Positions 30,368-42,181 of a stretch of 64,000 nucleotides of DNA are shown here, piece after piece (the first letter of the stretch is position 1; each line of letters opens with the position of its first letter). Made by a program: the position numbers and the translations under genes. The notes under the pieces were generated by a model that was not told the origin of the DNA, did no database searches, and saw only the letters and a program-made list of their open reading frames with translations. The DNA is from Mycolicibacterium sarraceniae (lineage in GTDB: Bacteria > Actinomycetota > Actinomycetes > Mycobacteriales > Mycobacteriaceae), in contig NZ_AP022595.1 in the NCBI RefSeq assembly GCF_010731875.1, positions 620,001-684,000 of the forward strand, in the 5' to 3' direction.

Positions 30368-31312
30368 TCAGCTGGAGACGATGCGGGCGCCGTGGACCGG
30401 GCCACTGGCCACTCGCACGGTGCGGCATACATCGGCACCCGCCAGTTCGGTACCGACATCCACCGCGGCAGCCGCCGATTCGCATAGGAACGCGCACGTC
30501 GGGCCCGATCCGGACACGATGCCAGCCAGCGCCCCCGCCTCCGCGCCGGCCCGCAGGGTCCGGCGCAGCCCCGGATTGAGGCTCAATGCGGCTGCCTGCA
30601 GATCGTTACCCAGCAGCGCGGCCAGCTCGCGGGGATTACCGCCGGCCAGTGCGCCCAGAAGTGGCTCGGGGTCGGTGAGCCGGGGCGGATCCCCGGTCTC
30701 ACGCAGCCGGTCGATCTCTGTGTAGACCGCCGCCGTCGACAATCCGCCCTGACCGAAGGCCAGCACCCAGTGAAACGTGCTGCGGGCCAGAACCGTCGCC
30801 AGCTCTTCCCCGCGTCCGGTGCCCAAGGCCGTGCCGCCGTGCAGTGCGAACGGGACATCGCTGCCCAGCTTCGCGGCCAGGCCGTGAAGGTCGCGGCGCG
30901 GCACGCCCAGCTCCCACAGGTTGTTCATGGCCACCAGCACGGCCGCGGCGTCGGCGCTGCCGCCGGCCATTCCGCCGGCCACCGGGATCGACTTCTCGAT
31001 GGTGATCTCGACATCGGGTGCGTGCCCGACGTGCTCAGCCATCAGGTAGGCCGCCTGCCAGGCGATGTTGCGCTCGTCGACAGGCAGATCCTCGGCGCCC
31101 TCCCCCACCACCCGCAGCGACAGGACGTCGGCATTACGCACCGTCACCTCGTCGACCAGCGATACGGCGTGAAAGACAGTGGCCACTTCGTGATAGCCGT
31201 CGGCTCGGCGATCGCCGACCTCCAGGTACAGGTTGACCTTGCCCGGTACGCGTACGGTCACCGACCCGGTCGCCACCCATTCGGACGCGGCGGAGCCGTT
31301 GGATGGGGGCAC
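30368..31312 (-). CDS. ispE: 4-diphosphocytidyl-2-C-methyl-D-erythritol kinase
   Basis: GHMP kinase of the MEP isoprenoid pathway. Evidence: [21 protein letters not shown] at the N-terminus, the ATP-binding glycine-rich loop [16 protein letters not shown] (about 95-115), [19 protein letters not shown], and the C-terminal [14 protein letters not shown]. 314 aa, complete. Downstream of ksgA, as in the Rv1008-1011 order. Confidence 0.97.
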   Translation of the reverse strand: MPPSNGSAASEWVATGSVTVRVPGKVNLYLEVGDRRADGYHEVATVFHAVSLVDEVTVRNADVLSLRVVGEGAEDLPVDERNIAWQAAYLMAEHVGHAPDVEITIEKSIPVAGGMAGGSADAAAVLVAMNNLWELGVPRRDLHGLAAKLGSDVPFALHGGTALGTGRGEELATVLARSTFHWVLAFGQGGLSTAAVYTEIDRLRETGDPPRLTDPEPLLGALAGGNPRELAALLGNDLQAAALSLNPGLRRTLRAGAEAGALAGIVSGSGPTCAFLCESAAAAVDVGTELAGADVCRTVRVASGPVHGARIVSS

Positions 31313-31378
31313 CCGACGAGACTATCGCGCCGCCAGCGATTCCCCCGCCCGTCGCAGTCCCACGAACCTAGGGTCAAT

Positions 31379-31803
31379 GCGGATCAGCCGCATCGCCTGG
31401 TCGCGCTCAAGGTGCTCGACTCCCAGCACCGCGATCACGTAGGCACCGTGAGACTGGCCAGGGAATTCCGGATCACAGATCGCCCGCGGCACCGCCATAT
31501 CGTCGCGATCTAGGACCACGGTGAGCACTGGATGACGATGCAGTATGTCGACGGCGGCAACGCGACCCGATTGCCGGCATTCGAATTAATCACCGGCGCA
31601 ACGCCATTCACCGCTGACGATCCACTGGCGCTTATCGATGCACACCTGCACCTGCCGCCACCGGAGGTCTCACGCCAGATCGCCTGGCTGCCAAGATTAT
31701 TCGACATGGTCATAGCCAGGGCAATCGCGAAAGACCCGGACCGCAGGTATCCGTCATGCACCGAGCGGGTGCGTCAACTCACCGACGTGGTGCGCTGGAG
31801 CGC

Positions 31804-31816
<13 letters not shown>
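31379..31816 (+). pseudogene. Remnant of a Ser/Thr protein kinase gene (in-frame TAG plus internal deletion)
   Basis: One reading frame carries kinase signatures. Before the in-frame TAG at 31511-31513 stand LVALKVLD (subdomain II with the ATP Lys), RLAREFRI and RHRHIVAI. After it come DHGEHWMTMQYVDGGNA and then, abruptly, ELITGATPFTADDPLALIDA, FDMVIARAIAKDPDRRYPS and the frame end. The catalytic loop, DFG and APE segments are missing, so about 100-150 codons were deleted. The glycine-rich loop is also lost. The 3' end overlaps the convergent ksgA end. Confidence 0.8.
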
Positions 31817-33896
<2,080 letters not shown>

Positions 33897-33960
33897 TCAC
33901 AAGAAGGTAACGAACCAGGCGGGGCCGGAGCAACCCGGGCCCAAGGCTCTCAACAGACCC

Positions 33961-34797
33961 TTAGAGACCGTAGACCCGTCGCGCAGTCGCCGATGACTGC
34001 GCTGCCAGCAACTCTGCCGGCCGATCGACGACCTCTGCAAGCGCCCGCACAGTGTAGGGCAGGCAGTACGGCTCATTGGGCTCCCCACGATAGGGGTGCG
34101 GGGTCAGAAATGGGGCGTCGGTCTCCACCAGGAGCTGATCCGGCGGAATCAATGTCGCCGCCTCCCGCAGCTCACGGGCGTTCTTGAAGCTGACCGTGCC
34201 GGACAGACTCAGCACCCAGCCGGCGTCTACGCAGGCGCGTGCCATCTCCGGGCCGGAGGAGAAACAGTGAAAGATGACGGTCTCTGGAGCGCCCTCGGCA
34301 CGCAGCACGTCGAGCACCTCGGCGTCGGCGTCGCGGTTGTGGATCATCAGCGGTTTACCGGTGCGCTTGGCCAGGTCGATATGCCAGGCGAAGGATTCCC
34401 GCTGAGCCGAAGGCACGGCGCACCCGTCGAGCTTGCCCGGCCAGTACAGGTCCATTCCGGTCTCCCCGATCGCCACCACCCGGGGCTGCCCGGCCAGCCG
34501 TTCCAGTTCGGCGCGAGCATCGTCGGTCAGTGCGTCGGCGCGGGTCGGGTGCAATGCGACCGCGGCGTAGACCCGCGGGTCCCAGGTGGCGGCCTGCGCG
34601 GCCCAGCGGGCGGCGTCGAGGTCGTCGGCGATGGTCACCGCGGCCACCACCCCGACGGTCTGCGCCCGGTCGAGAATCGCGTGCACGTCATCGGCGTCGC
34701 GGGCGCCGCAGGCATCCAGGTGCGTGTGAGCGTCGATCAACGGCGTCAGCGCAGGAGGTGGTGGGGGTGGCTCCCCCCTCTTCCCGCGGCCACTCAT
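33961..34797 (-). CDS. tatD: TatD-family metal-dependent deoxyribonuclease
   Basis: TIM-barrel hydrolase (Rv1008 type), 278 aa. Metal-site residues are visible in [55 protein letters not shown], and [17 protein letters not shown]. The N-terminus carries a short Pro-rich run. Only 27 bases separate its start from the divergent metG start, so the two promoters must overlap or the mRNAs are nearly leaderless. Confidence 0.96.
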   Translation of the reverse strand: MSGRGKRGEPPPPPPALTPLIDAHTHLDACGARDADDVHAILDRAQTVGVVAAVTIADDLDAARWAAQAATWDPRVYAAVALHPTRADALTDDARAELERLAGQPRVVAIGETGMDLYWPGKLDGCAVPSAQRESFAWHIDLAKRTGKPLMIHNRDADAEVLDVLRAEGAPETVIFHCFSSGPEMARACVDAGWVLSLSGTVSFKNARELREAATLIPPDQLLVETDAPFLTPHPYRGEPNEPYCLPYTVRALAEVVDRPAELLAAQSSATARRVYGL

Positions 34798-34824
34798 GCC
34801 CTACACCTTAGGGTGAAAACCGAT

Positions 34825-36378
34825 ATGACCAAGCCCCCGTACTACCTCACCACCGCGATCGCGTACCCCAACGGTGCGCCGCACATCGGGCACGCGTACG
34901 AGTACATCGCGACCGATGCGATCGCCCGCTTCAAACGCCTCGACGGTTTCGACGTGCGCTACCTGACCGGGACTGACGAGCACGGGTTGAAGATGGCCCA
35001 AACCGCCGCCGCGCAGGGCATTCCCACCGCCGACCTGGCGCGGCGGAACTCCGATGCGTTCCAGGCGATGCAGGAGAAGCTCGGGGCATCGTTCGACCGT
35101 TTCATCCGGACCACCGACGCCGACCACATCGACGCGTCGATCGAGATCTGGAAGCGGATGGACGCCGCCGGTGACATCTATCTCGACTCCTACTCGGGCT
35201 GGTACTCGGTACGCGATGAGCGCTTCTTCACCGAGGACGAACTCGAGACGCGCACCGACGGCAACAAGTACTCGATCGAAACCGGCACGCCCGTGACGTG
35301 GACCGAGGAGCAGACCTACTTCTTCCGGCTGTCGGCCTACGGCGAACGCCTGCTCGCGCATTATTCGGCGCACCCGGAATTCATCGCCCCCGAGGTGCGC
35401 CGCAATGAGGTCGTCAGCTTCGTCTCCGGCGGCCTTCGCGACCTGTCGATCTCGCGCACCACATTCGACTGGGGTGTGCCCGTACCGGGGCACCCCGACC
35501 ATGTCATGTACGTGTGGGTGGACGCGCTGACGAACTACCTCACCGGTGCCGGCTTCCCGGATACCGACTCCGAGTCGTTCCGCAAGTACTGGCCGGCCGA
35601 TCTGCACATGATCGGCAAGGACATCATCAGGTTCCACACCGTGTACTGGCCCGCGTTCCTGATGTCGGCGGGCATCGAGCTACCGCGACGGGTTTTCGTG
35701 CACGGCTTCCTGCTCAACAGCGGCGAGAAGATGAGCAAGTCGGTCGGCAATGTGGTGGACCCCTTCGCGCTGATCGATGCGTTCGGGCTCGACCAGGTGC
35801 GCTACTTCCTGCTGCGCGAGGTGCCGTTCGGGCAGGACGGCAGCTATAGCGAGGACGCGATCATCGGCCGGATCAACGCCGATCTGGCCAACGAGTTCGG
35901 GAACCTGGCACAGCGCTCGCTGTCGATGGTCAACAAGAACCTCGACGCTTCGGTGCCCGAGCCGGGTGAGTTCACCGACGCCGATCGCGAGCTGCTGACG
36001 CTCGCCGACGCGTTATTGCCCAGGGTGCGTGCGTATTTCGACGTGCCCGCCATGCATCTTGGGCTCGAGGCTATCTGGGCGATGCTCGGTGCGGCCAACC
36101 GATACTTCTCCGCGCACGAACCGTGGGTGCTGCGCAAGTCCGAGGCGGCGGCCGATCAGGAGCGCTTCCGCACGGTGCTCTACGTGACGCTGGAGGTCGT
36201 CCGGGTCGCGGCGCTGCTTGTGCAGCCGGTGATGCCGACGTCCGCGGCCACGCTGCTCAATCTGCTGGGGCAGCCCTCGGACGCACGCGATTTCGGCGCT
36301 GTGGCGGTGCGCATTGCCCCCGGCACCGCGCTGCCGGCGCCGGCGGGGGTGTTCCCGAGGTATCAGCCGCCCGAGTGA
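34825..36378 (+). CDS. metG: Methionyl-tRNA synthetase
   Basis: Class I aminoacyl-tRNA synthetase charging Met, 517 aa. HIGH motif in [19 protein letters not shown] in [14 protein letters not shown], and the catalytic-core TGTDEHGLK. The compact size, without a C-terminal EMAP domain or Zn knuckles, is normal for mycobacterial MetS. ATG at 34825; the frame is open further upstream inside antisense tatD, which is an artefact. Confidence 0.98.
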   Translation: MTKPPYYLTTAIAYPNGAPHIGHAYEYIATDAIARFKRLDGFDVRYLTGTDEHGLKMAQTAAAQGIPTADLARRNSDAFQAMQEKLGASFDRFIRTTDADHIDASIEIWKRMDAAGDIYLDSYSGWYSVRDERFFTEDELETRTDGNKYSIETGTPVTWTEEQTYFFRLSAYGERLLAHYSAHPEFIAPEVRRNEVVSFVSGGLRDLSISRTTFDWGVPVPGHPDHVMYVWVDALTNYLTGAGFPDTDSESFRKYWPADLHMIGKDIIRFHTVYWPAFLMSAGIELPRRVFVHGFLLNSGEKMSKSVGNVVDPFALIDAFGLDQVRYFLLREVPFGQDGSYSEDAIIGRINADLANEFGNLAQRSLSMVNKNLDASVPEPGEFTDADRELLTLADALLPRVRAYFDVPAMHLGLEAIWAMLGAANRYFSAHEPWVLRKSEAAADQERFRTVLYVTLEVVRVAALLVQPVMPTSAATLLNLLGQPSDARDFGAVAVRIAPGTALPAPAGVFPRYQPPE

Positions 36379-36460
36379 ACTGCGTCACGTGGCGTCACAT
36401 CCACACCGGCGCTGGTGTCTCGAGGTCAGCACGCTCAAGCGACCTCAAAGGAGAGATGTG

Positions 36461-37633
36461 ATGACCGAGCAACGAACCCAGGTTGTGGTGATCGGCGGTG
36501 GCTACGCCGGCGTGATCGCCGCCAACCATCTGCGGCTGCGTGCGGGAGTGGACATAACCCTGGTCAACCCCCGCCGCGAGTTCGTCGAACGGATCCGGTT
36601 GCACCAGCTGATCACCGGATCCGACGACGCCACCGTGTCCTATGCCGACATCCTCGGCGACGGCATCAGGCTGGTGGTCGACGCGGCCACCCGCATCGAC
36701 GCCGAGGCGCGCCGAGTGGAGCTGTTCAGCGGCCAGCCGCTGCCGTATGACTACCTCATCTACGCCGTCGGCAGCGGTTCGGCTCAGCCAACCGTTCCCG
36801 GCGCCGACGAATTCGCTTATCCCATCGCCGATCTCGAGGAGGCTCAGCGGTTGACCGCGGCACTGGCCGACCTGCACAACGACGCGCCGGTATGCGTGGT
36901 CGGCGCCGGCCCGACCGGTATCGAGACCGCCGCCGAGCTGGCCGAGCTGGGCCGCAACGTCACGCTGGTGTGTGGCGCCGTCCTCGGCCCGTACCTCAGC
37001 ACGCCGGGGCGCCGGTCGGTGGCCAAGCGGCTGCGCAAGCTCGGGGTCGAGATCGTCGACGGGCCGCAGGCGAAGGCGACCGCGGTGGCCGCCGACGCGG
37101 TGACGCTCGAGGATGGACGCCGGCTGGCAAGCGCGGTGACGATCTGGACCGCCGGATTCGGGGTGCCCGATCTGGCGACCCGCTCCGGGCTGCGTACCGA
37201 TGCGGTGGGCCGGCTGCTCACCGACGAGACGCTGACCAGCGCCGACGACGATCGAGTTGTGGCTGCCGGGGATGCCGCAGCACCCTCGGACCAGCCGCTG
37301 CGGATGAGCTGCCAGGCCGCGATGCCGCTGGGTGCGCAAGCCGCCAACACCGTGCTGGCCCGTATCGCCGGCGAGCAGCCCGCCGTGATCAGCCAGGCGT
37401 TCACCGGGCAGTGCATCAGCCTGGGCCGCGCCAGCGCCACCATCCAGATCGCCCGCACCAACGACGTCCCACTACCGCTGTACATCGGCGGGCGCACCGC
37501 GGCGACGATCAAAGAGGCGGTCTGCAAAGGCACGATCAGTTTCCTGCGGAAAGAGGCGCGCAAGCCAGGGTCCTACTTCTGGATCAAGGTCGGCGGCAAG
37601 CGGCCGGTGCCCGCGGCGGCGCAGACACCGTGA
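36461..37633 (+). CDS. FAD-dependent pyridine nucleotide-disulfide oxidoreductase (NDH-2-like), ECF41 partner
   Basis: 390-aa flavoprotein with two Rossmann motifs, VVVIGGGYAGVIAANHL (FAD) and CVVGAGPTGIETAAELAEL (NAD(P)H), and the C-terminal FAD site RVVAAGDAAAP. Good Shine-Dalgarno (AAAGGAGA) before ATG 36461. The stop overlaps the GTG of the downstream ECF41 sigma gene by 4 bases. In ECF41 systems such an oxidoreductase is the usual target and neighbour; that link is family knowledge. Confidence 0.92.
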   Translation: MTEQRTQVVVIGGGYAGVIAANHLRLRAGVDITLVNPRREFVERIRLHQLITGSDDATVSYADILGDGIRLVVDAATRIDAEARRVELFSGQPLPYDYLIYAVGSGSAQPTVPGADEFAYPIADLEEAQRLTAALADLHNDAPVCVVGAGPTGIETAAELAELGRNVTLVCGAVLGPYLSTPGRRSVAKRLRKLGVEIVDGPQAKATAVAADAVTLEDGRRLASAVTIWTAGFGVPDLATRSGLRTDAVGRLLTDETLTSADDDRVVAAGDAAAPSDQPLRMSCQAAMPLGAQAANTVLARIAGEQPAVISQAFTGQCISLGRASATIQIARTNDVPLPLYIGGRTAATIKEAVCKGTISFLRKEARKPGSYFWIKVGGKRPVPAAAQTP

Positions 37634-38523
37634 CCACAGCAGATGAACACGCCGAACGGTTCACCCTGCTGCGGCCACTGCTGTTCACCATCGCCTATGA
37701 GATCCTCGGCTCGGCAACCGAAGCCGACGATGTCTTGCAGGACGGGTATTTGCGCTGGGCGACAGTCGATTTGGATGAGGTTCGGGATACCAAGGCTTAT
37801 CTGGCCCAGCTGGTCACCCGTCAGGCGCTGAACACGCTGCGCTCGCAGGCCCGCCGCAGGGAGGACTACGTCGGCCCGTGGCTGCCCGAACCACTACTGC
37901 TCGACGAACGCGATGCCGCCACCGACGTGGTGCTCGCCGAATCGGTGTCGATGGCCATGCTGGTGGTGCTGGAGACGCTGACGCCCGACGAACGCGCGGT
38001 GTTCGTGCTGCGGGAGGTGTTCGGCTTCAGCCACGACGAGATCGCTGCCGCGGTAGGCAAATCCACGGCCGCGGTACGCCAGATCTCGCATCGCGCCCGC
38101 GAACACGTGCACGCGCGGCGGCGCCGGTTCGAGCCGCTCGATCCGCAGCAGTCCGAGCAGATCACCATGCAGTTCCTGCTGGCGGCCGCGACCGGTGATG
38201 TGGACGGCCTGATGGGCATGCTGGCACCTGACGTGGTGTTCACCTCCGACAGCGACGGTAAGGCCAGCTCCGCCCGCCGCCCGGTCCTTGGCCCCGACAA
38301 GGTCGCCAGGTTCATCATCGGGCTGTTTCGCCAGGCCACACCGGAATACCGGATCGAGGCCGCGAACTACAACGGCGCACCGGCACTGGTGGTCTACCGC
38401 GGCGAGGTGCCCGAATCGGTGATGACGATCGAGATCACCGACGGGACGATCACCAACTTCTACGCGATGCGCAATCCGGAGAAGCTCGCCGCCGTCACCG
38501 TGCGCAGGGAGATCAGCCGCTGA
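37630..38523 (+). CDS. ECF41-group RNA polymerase sigma factor (SigJ-like)
   Basis: 297-aa sigma-70 family factor. Sigma-2 (about 8-75: LLFTIAYEILGSATEADDVLQ), a linker with WLPEPLLLDE (an ECF41 signature), sigma-4 (about 110-160: LTPDERAVFVLREVFGFSHDEIA), and a C-terminal SnoaL/NTF2-like domain (about 175-290) that in this group replaces an anti-sigma factor. The C-terminal motif DSDGKA corresponds to the conserved glycine-rich motif of ECF41. GTG start overlaps the oxidoreductase stop. Confidence 0.93.
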   Translation: MTTADEHAERFTLLRPLLFTIAYEILGSATEADDVLQDGYLRWATVDLDEVRDTKAYLAQLVTRQALNTLRSQARRREDYVGPWLPEPLLLDERDAATDVVLAESVSMAMLVVLETLTPDERAVFVLREVFGFSHDEIAAAVGKSTAAVRQISHRAREHVHARRRRFEPLDPQQSEQITMQFLLAAATGDVDGLMGMLAPDVVFTSDSDGKASSARRPVLGPDKVARFIIGLFRQATPEYRIEAANYNGAPALVVYRGEVPESVMTIEITDGTITNFYAMRNPEKLAAVTVRREISR

Positions 38524-38557
38524 CCCCTTTGCGTCTGCTGGCCGCAGGCGTCAGGCT

Positions 38558-39799
38558 ATGGCGATGCGCATCGACCGGCTCGGCGACCTCGGCACCGCCG
38601 CCGAAGTGCTGCGCGCCGTAGCCGGCGCCGCCGCTGCGCGCCGGCTGCCGCCTCCGGCCGCGCTGGCCGGCGACTGGTTTGGCTCAGCGGCGGTGATCGC
38701 CCCCACCGTCCCGGTGGCGGCGGTCTCCCCCGCTGCGGCGTTCGCGGTACCGCCTGGCGATCGCGGCGATGCGATCGGCGGCGGCTGGATCGGTTATCTG
38801 TCCTACCCGGATGCGGCGTCCGACGGTGCACCACCGCGAATCCCCGAGGCGGCAGGCGGGTGGACCGACAGCGTGCTCCGACTGGACCGCGACGGCTGCT
38901 GGTGGCACGAAAGCCTCTCCGCCGCACCGATAGCCGCGTGGGTGAGCGCCGCCCTGTCAGATCCCCCGCCCTACGACGACTACGAAATCGATTGGCAACA
39001 GCCCGATTTCGCACGGCACCAGTCCGGTGTCGCGGAGTGCCTGGCCGCGATCGGCGCCGGTGAGGTCTACCAGGCTTGCGTGTGCACCCAGTTCGCCGGC
39101 ATCCTGCGTGGTTCGACACTGGCGTTCTTCGCCGATGCGGTGGCCAGGACCACGCCGGCTCGGGCCGCCTATCTGGCCGGCGACTGGGGTGCGGTGGCGT
39201 CACTGTCACCGGAGCTGTTCATCCGCCGCGTCGGCGATAACGTCACGTCCAGCCCGATCAAGGGCACGTTGCCGCTGCATCGCCCACCTACCGAACTACT
39301 GACCTCGGCCAAGGATGTCGCCGAAAACATCATGATCGTCGATCTGGTGCGCAACGATCTGGGTCAGGTGGCCGACACCGGAACCGTCACCGTCCCCGAA
39401 CTCCTGGCGGTCCGCGCCGCACCGGGCGTGTGGCATCTAGTGTCGACGGTAGCGGCCACGGTGCGCCGCGATATTCCCAACGCGGCAGTGCTGGCCGCGG
39501 CATTCCCACCGGCTTCGGTGACCGGTACGCCGAAAGGCTCTGCCCGTCAACTGCTTTCACAGTGGGAGGCGCGGCGGCGCGGGGTGTACTGCGGGACGGT
39601 CGGGATGGCGTCCCCGATCGCGGGCACCGAGCTGAACGTCGCGATCCGCACCGTGGAGTTCGATGCCGACGGTGCGGCCGTGCTCGGTGTCGGCGGCGGG
39701 ATCACCGCAGACTCCGACGCGCAAGCCGAATGGCAGGAGTGCCTGCACAAGGCCGCCGCCGTGATTCACAGTTCGCGCGCCCGCAGCACCGCCTCGTAG
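38558..39799 (+). CDS. pabB: Aminodeoxychorismate synthase component I (PabB-like)
   Basis: Chorismate-utilising enzyme for folate (p-aminobenzoate) synthesis, Rv1005c type. 413 aa with the chorismate-binding blocks SPIKGTLPLHRPPTELL, AENIMIVDLVRNDLGQV, PPASVTGTPKGSA and RRGVYCGTVGMASP. ATG start shortly after the sigma gene. The last 34 bases overlap the convergent rsmI gene. Anthranilate synthase paralogues are the alternative; the position favours PabB. Confidence 0.9.
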   Translation: MAMRIDRLGDLGTAAEVLRAVAGAAAARRLPPPAALAGDWFGSAAVIAPTVPVAAVSPAAAFAVPPGDRGDAIGGGWIGYLSYPDAASDGAPPRIPEAAGGWTDSVLRLDRDGCWWHESLSAAPIAAWVSAALSDPPPYDDYEIDWQQPDFARHQSGVAECLAAIGAGEVYQACVCTQFAGILRGSTLAFFADAVARTTPARAAYLAGDWGAVASLSPELFIRRVGDNVTSSPIKGTLPLHRPPTELLTSAKDVAENIMIVDLVRNDLGQVADTGTVTVPELLAVRAAPGVWHLVSTVAATVRRDIPNAAVLAAAFPPASVTGTPKGSARQLLSQWEARRRGVYCGTVGMASPIAGTELNVAIRTVEFDADGAAVLGVGGGITADSDAQAEWQECLHKAAAVIHSSRARSTAS

Positions 39800-40605
39800 A
39801 GGTCCCGCCGCGACGGCGCACCCGGGTGGGCCTCGACCACCTGACCGCAGGCGTCCTTGACCCGCATCCCGTCGGCCACCAACGCCTCGACCTCACCGAC
39901 CAGCGTCGGCAGATCGGTGGTCGGCACCGCGCCCGCGAGCACCACGGTGATCTCGCCGAGCACTTTCTGGTCAGCCCACTGCGCGAGTTCGGCCAGCGTG
40001 CCACGCAGGATCTCCTCGTGCACCTTCGTCAGCTCCCGGCACACCACCGCACGGCGCTCGCCCCCGAGCTCGTCGATGGCGTCGTGCAGGCACTCGGCCA
40101 GCCGCCGCGGCGATTCGAAGAACACCCACGTGCGGGGTTCGGCGGCCAACGCGGCCAGCCAGGCCCGCCGCGCGGACTGTTTGCGCGGCGCGAACCCCTC
40201 GAAGCAGAACCGGTCGGACGCCAGCCCGGACACCGCCAATGCGGTGGTCACCGCAGACGGCCCGGGCAGGCAGGAGACCGGCAGGTCCGCCTCGATGCAC
40301 GCTCCCACCATCCGATAACCGGGATCGTTGATCAACGGCATCCCCGCATCGCTGACCATCAGGACCGTCGCGCCCGCTTTGATGTCGTCGACGAGCGCGG
40401 GCACTCGGGCCGCCTCATTCTGATCGAACAGGCTGACCACCCGCCCGCCGATCCGCACGCCCAGCGACTGGGCCAGGGTGCGTACCCGCCGGGTGTCCTC
40501 GGCGGCCACCACATCAGCGGTGGCAAGGGCGTCGAGCAGCCGTTTCGAGGCGTCGCCCGGCTGCCCCAACGGCGTGGCGCCGAGCAGCAGACGTCCGGTG
40601 CCCAT
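39766..40605 (-). CDS. rsmI: 16S rRNA (cytidine1402-2'-O)-methyltransferase RsmI
   Basis: Tetrapyrrole-methylase-fold SAM enzyme modifying C1402 of 16S rRNA. 279 aa. Signature blocks: LLLGATPLGQPGDASKRLLD, VVAAEDTRRVRTL, VLMVSDAGMPLINDPGYR, LPGPSAVTTALAVSGL, FVFFESPRRL-type WVFFESPRRLAEC and VCRELTKVHEEI. The ATG at 40605 fits the family start better than the upstream one at 40638. Divergent from pmt with starts 25 bases apart; convergent overlap with pabB. Confidence 0.95.
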   Translation of the reverse strand: MGTGRLLLGATPLGQPGDASKRLLDALATADVVAAEDTRRVRTLAQSLGVRIGGRVVSLFDQNEAARVPALVDDIKAGATVLMVSDAGMPLINDPGYRMVGACIEADLPVSCLPGPSAVTTALAVSGLASDRFCFEGFAPRKQSARRAWLAALAAEPRTWVFFESPRRLAECLHDAIDELGGERRAVVCRELTKVHEEILRGTLAELAQWADQKVLGEITVVLAGAVPTTDLPTLVGEVEALVADGMRVKDACGQVVEAHPGAPSRRDLYEAVLRAREL

Positions 40606-40630
40606 GCAGGACAGAATACGATCGCTAGCG

Positions 40631-42181
40631 ATGACCACGACCGCCGACGACCTGGATTCGCATCAGCGTCACTCGCCCGTCATCAGCCCCGGCCCACTGG
40701 TGCCGGTCGCTGACTTCGGCCCGCTGGACCGCATCGAGGGCTGGGTGGCGACCGCGATCATCACCGCGCTGGCCGCGCTGACCAGGTTGATGAACCTCGG
40801 CTCGCCGACCGACGCCGGCACGCCGATCTTCGACGAGAAGCACTACGCACCGCAGGCCTGGCAGGTGCTGCATAACTACGGCGTCGAGGACAATCCTGGC
40901 TTCGGGCTGGTCGTGCACCCGCCGATGGGCAAGCAGCTCATCGCGTTCGGTGAGGCCCTGTTCGGCTACAGCGGCGTGGGCTGGCGGTTCACCAGCGCGG
41001 TGTTCGGTGTGGTGCTTGTCCTGCTGGTGGTGCGCATCGTCCGCCGGATCACCCGCTCGACGCTGATCGGCGCGATCGCCGGACTGCTGCTGATCGCCGA
41101 CGGGGTGAGCTTCGTCGCGGCGCGCACGTCCTTACTGGACGGCTTCCTGACGGTGTTCGTGGTCGCGGCGTTCGGCGCCTTGATCGTCGACCGCGATCAG
41201 ATGCGCGAGCGAATGCACAACGTGCTCTTGGACGGGCGCATCGCCGAGACACCGTGGGGGCCGCGCCTCGGCGTGCGCTGGTGGCGTTTCGGCGCCGGCG
41301 TGCTCCTCGGCCTGGCGCTGGCGACGAAATGGTCGGGGCTGTACTACATCGTGTTCTTCGGTGCGATGTCGCTGGCGTTCGATATCGCCGCGCGGCGTGC
41401 CTACCGGGTGCCCAGGCCGTGGTTCGGGGCGATCCGGCGCGACCTCGGGCCGACCGCGTATGTGTTCCTGCTGATCCCGTTCGCGGTGTACCTGGCCTCG
41501 TATGGGCCGTGGTTCTCCTCGGAGACCGCCGTCAACCGCTACGAGGTCGGGCAGTCGATCGGTGAGCGGGAGTGGTTCCAGCCGCCGGACGCGATCCGGT
41601 CGCTGTGGCACTACACCTACAAGGCGTATCACTTTCACTCGACGCTGACGAACTCTGCTGGCAACCACCATCCGTGGGACTCCAAGCCGTGGACGTGGCC
41701 GATGTCGCTGCGACCGGTGCTGTACGCCATCGACAACCAGAACGTGGCCGGCTGCGGCGGGGCCTCGTGTGTGAAGGCCGTGATGCTGGTCGGCACACCG
41801 GCGATGTGGTGGCTGGCCGTACCGGTGTTGGTCTACGCGCTGTGGCGGGCGTTCATTCGCCGCGACTGGCGGTACGCCGTCGTGCTCACCGGCTACGGTG
41901 CGGGATTCCTGCCCTGGTTCGCCGATATCGACCGGCAGATGTACTTCTTCTATGCCGTGCCGATGGCGCCGTTCCTGGTGATGGCGATCGCGCTGATCCT
42001 CGGCGACATCCTGCACGCGCCCAACCAGAACGCCGAACGGCGAACGCTCGGGCTCATCGTGGTGAGTGCCTATGTCGCGCTGGTGATCACCAACTTCGCG
42101 TGGCTGTATCCGGTGCTCACCGGTTTACCGATCTCACAGTCGACATGGAATATGGAGATCTGGCTGCCCAGCTGGCGCTAG
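40631..42181 (+). CDS. pmt: Protein O-mannosyltransferase Pmt (Rv1002c type)
   Basis: Integral membrane GT39-family enzyme that mannosylates exported proteins from polyprenyl-phosphomannose. 516 aa with about ten membrane helices. The first luminal loop has FDEKHYAPQAW, with the Asp-Glu pair typical of the active site, and VHPPMGKQLIAFGEALFGY. Later blocks include ALATKWSGLYY, NHHPWDSKPWTWP and ADIDRQMYFFYAVPMAPFL. ATG at 40631. Its stop shares bases with the convergent LLM oxidoreductase stop. Confidence 0.96.
   Translation: MTTTADDLDSHQRHSPVISPGPLVPVADFGPLDRIEGWVATAIITALAALTRLMNLGSPTDAGTPIFDEKHYAPQAWQVLHNYGVEDNPGFGLVVHPPMGKQLIAFGEALFGYSGVGWRFTSAVFGVVLVLLVVRIVRRITRSTLIGAIAGLLLIADGVSFVAARTSLLDGFLTVFVVAAFGALIVDRDQMRERMHNVLLDGRIAETPWGPRLGVRWWRFGAGVLLGLALATKWSGLYYIVFFGAMSLAFDIAARRAYRVPRPWFGAIRRDLGPTAYVFLLIPFAVYLASYGPWFSSETAVNRYEVGQSIGEREWFQPPDAIRSLWHYTYKAYHFHSTLTNSAGNHHPWDSKPWTWPMSLRPVLYAIDNQNVAGCGGASCVKAVMLVGTPAMWWLAVPVLVYALWRAFIRRDWRYAVVLTGYGAGFLPWFADIDRQMYFFYAVPMAPFLVMAIALILGDILHAPNQNAERRTLGLIVVSAYVALVITNFAWLYPVLTGLPISQSTWNMEIWLPSWR

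Noticed and set aside
31511..31513. TAG in the kinase frame as a read-through or recoded codon
   Set aside because: The catalytic core is deleted anyway, so read-through would not give a working kinase.
31322..31528. 68-codon minus-strand frame between ispE and ksgA
   Set aside because: It lies opposite the kinase remnant, whose VALKVLD/HIVAI signatures explain the sequence better.
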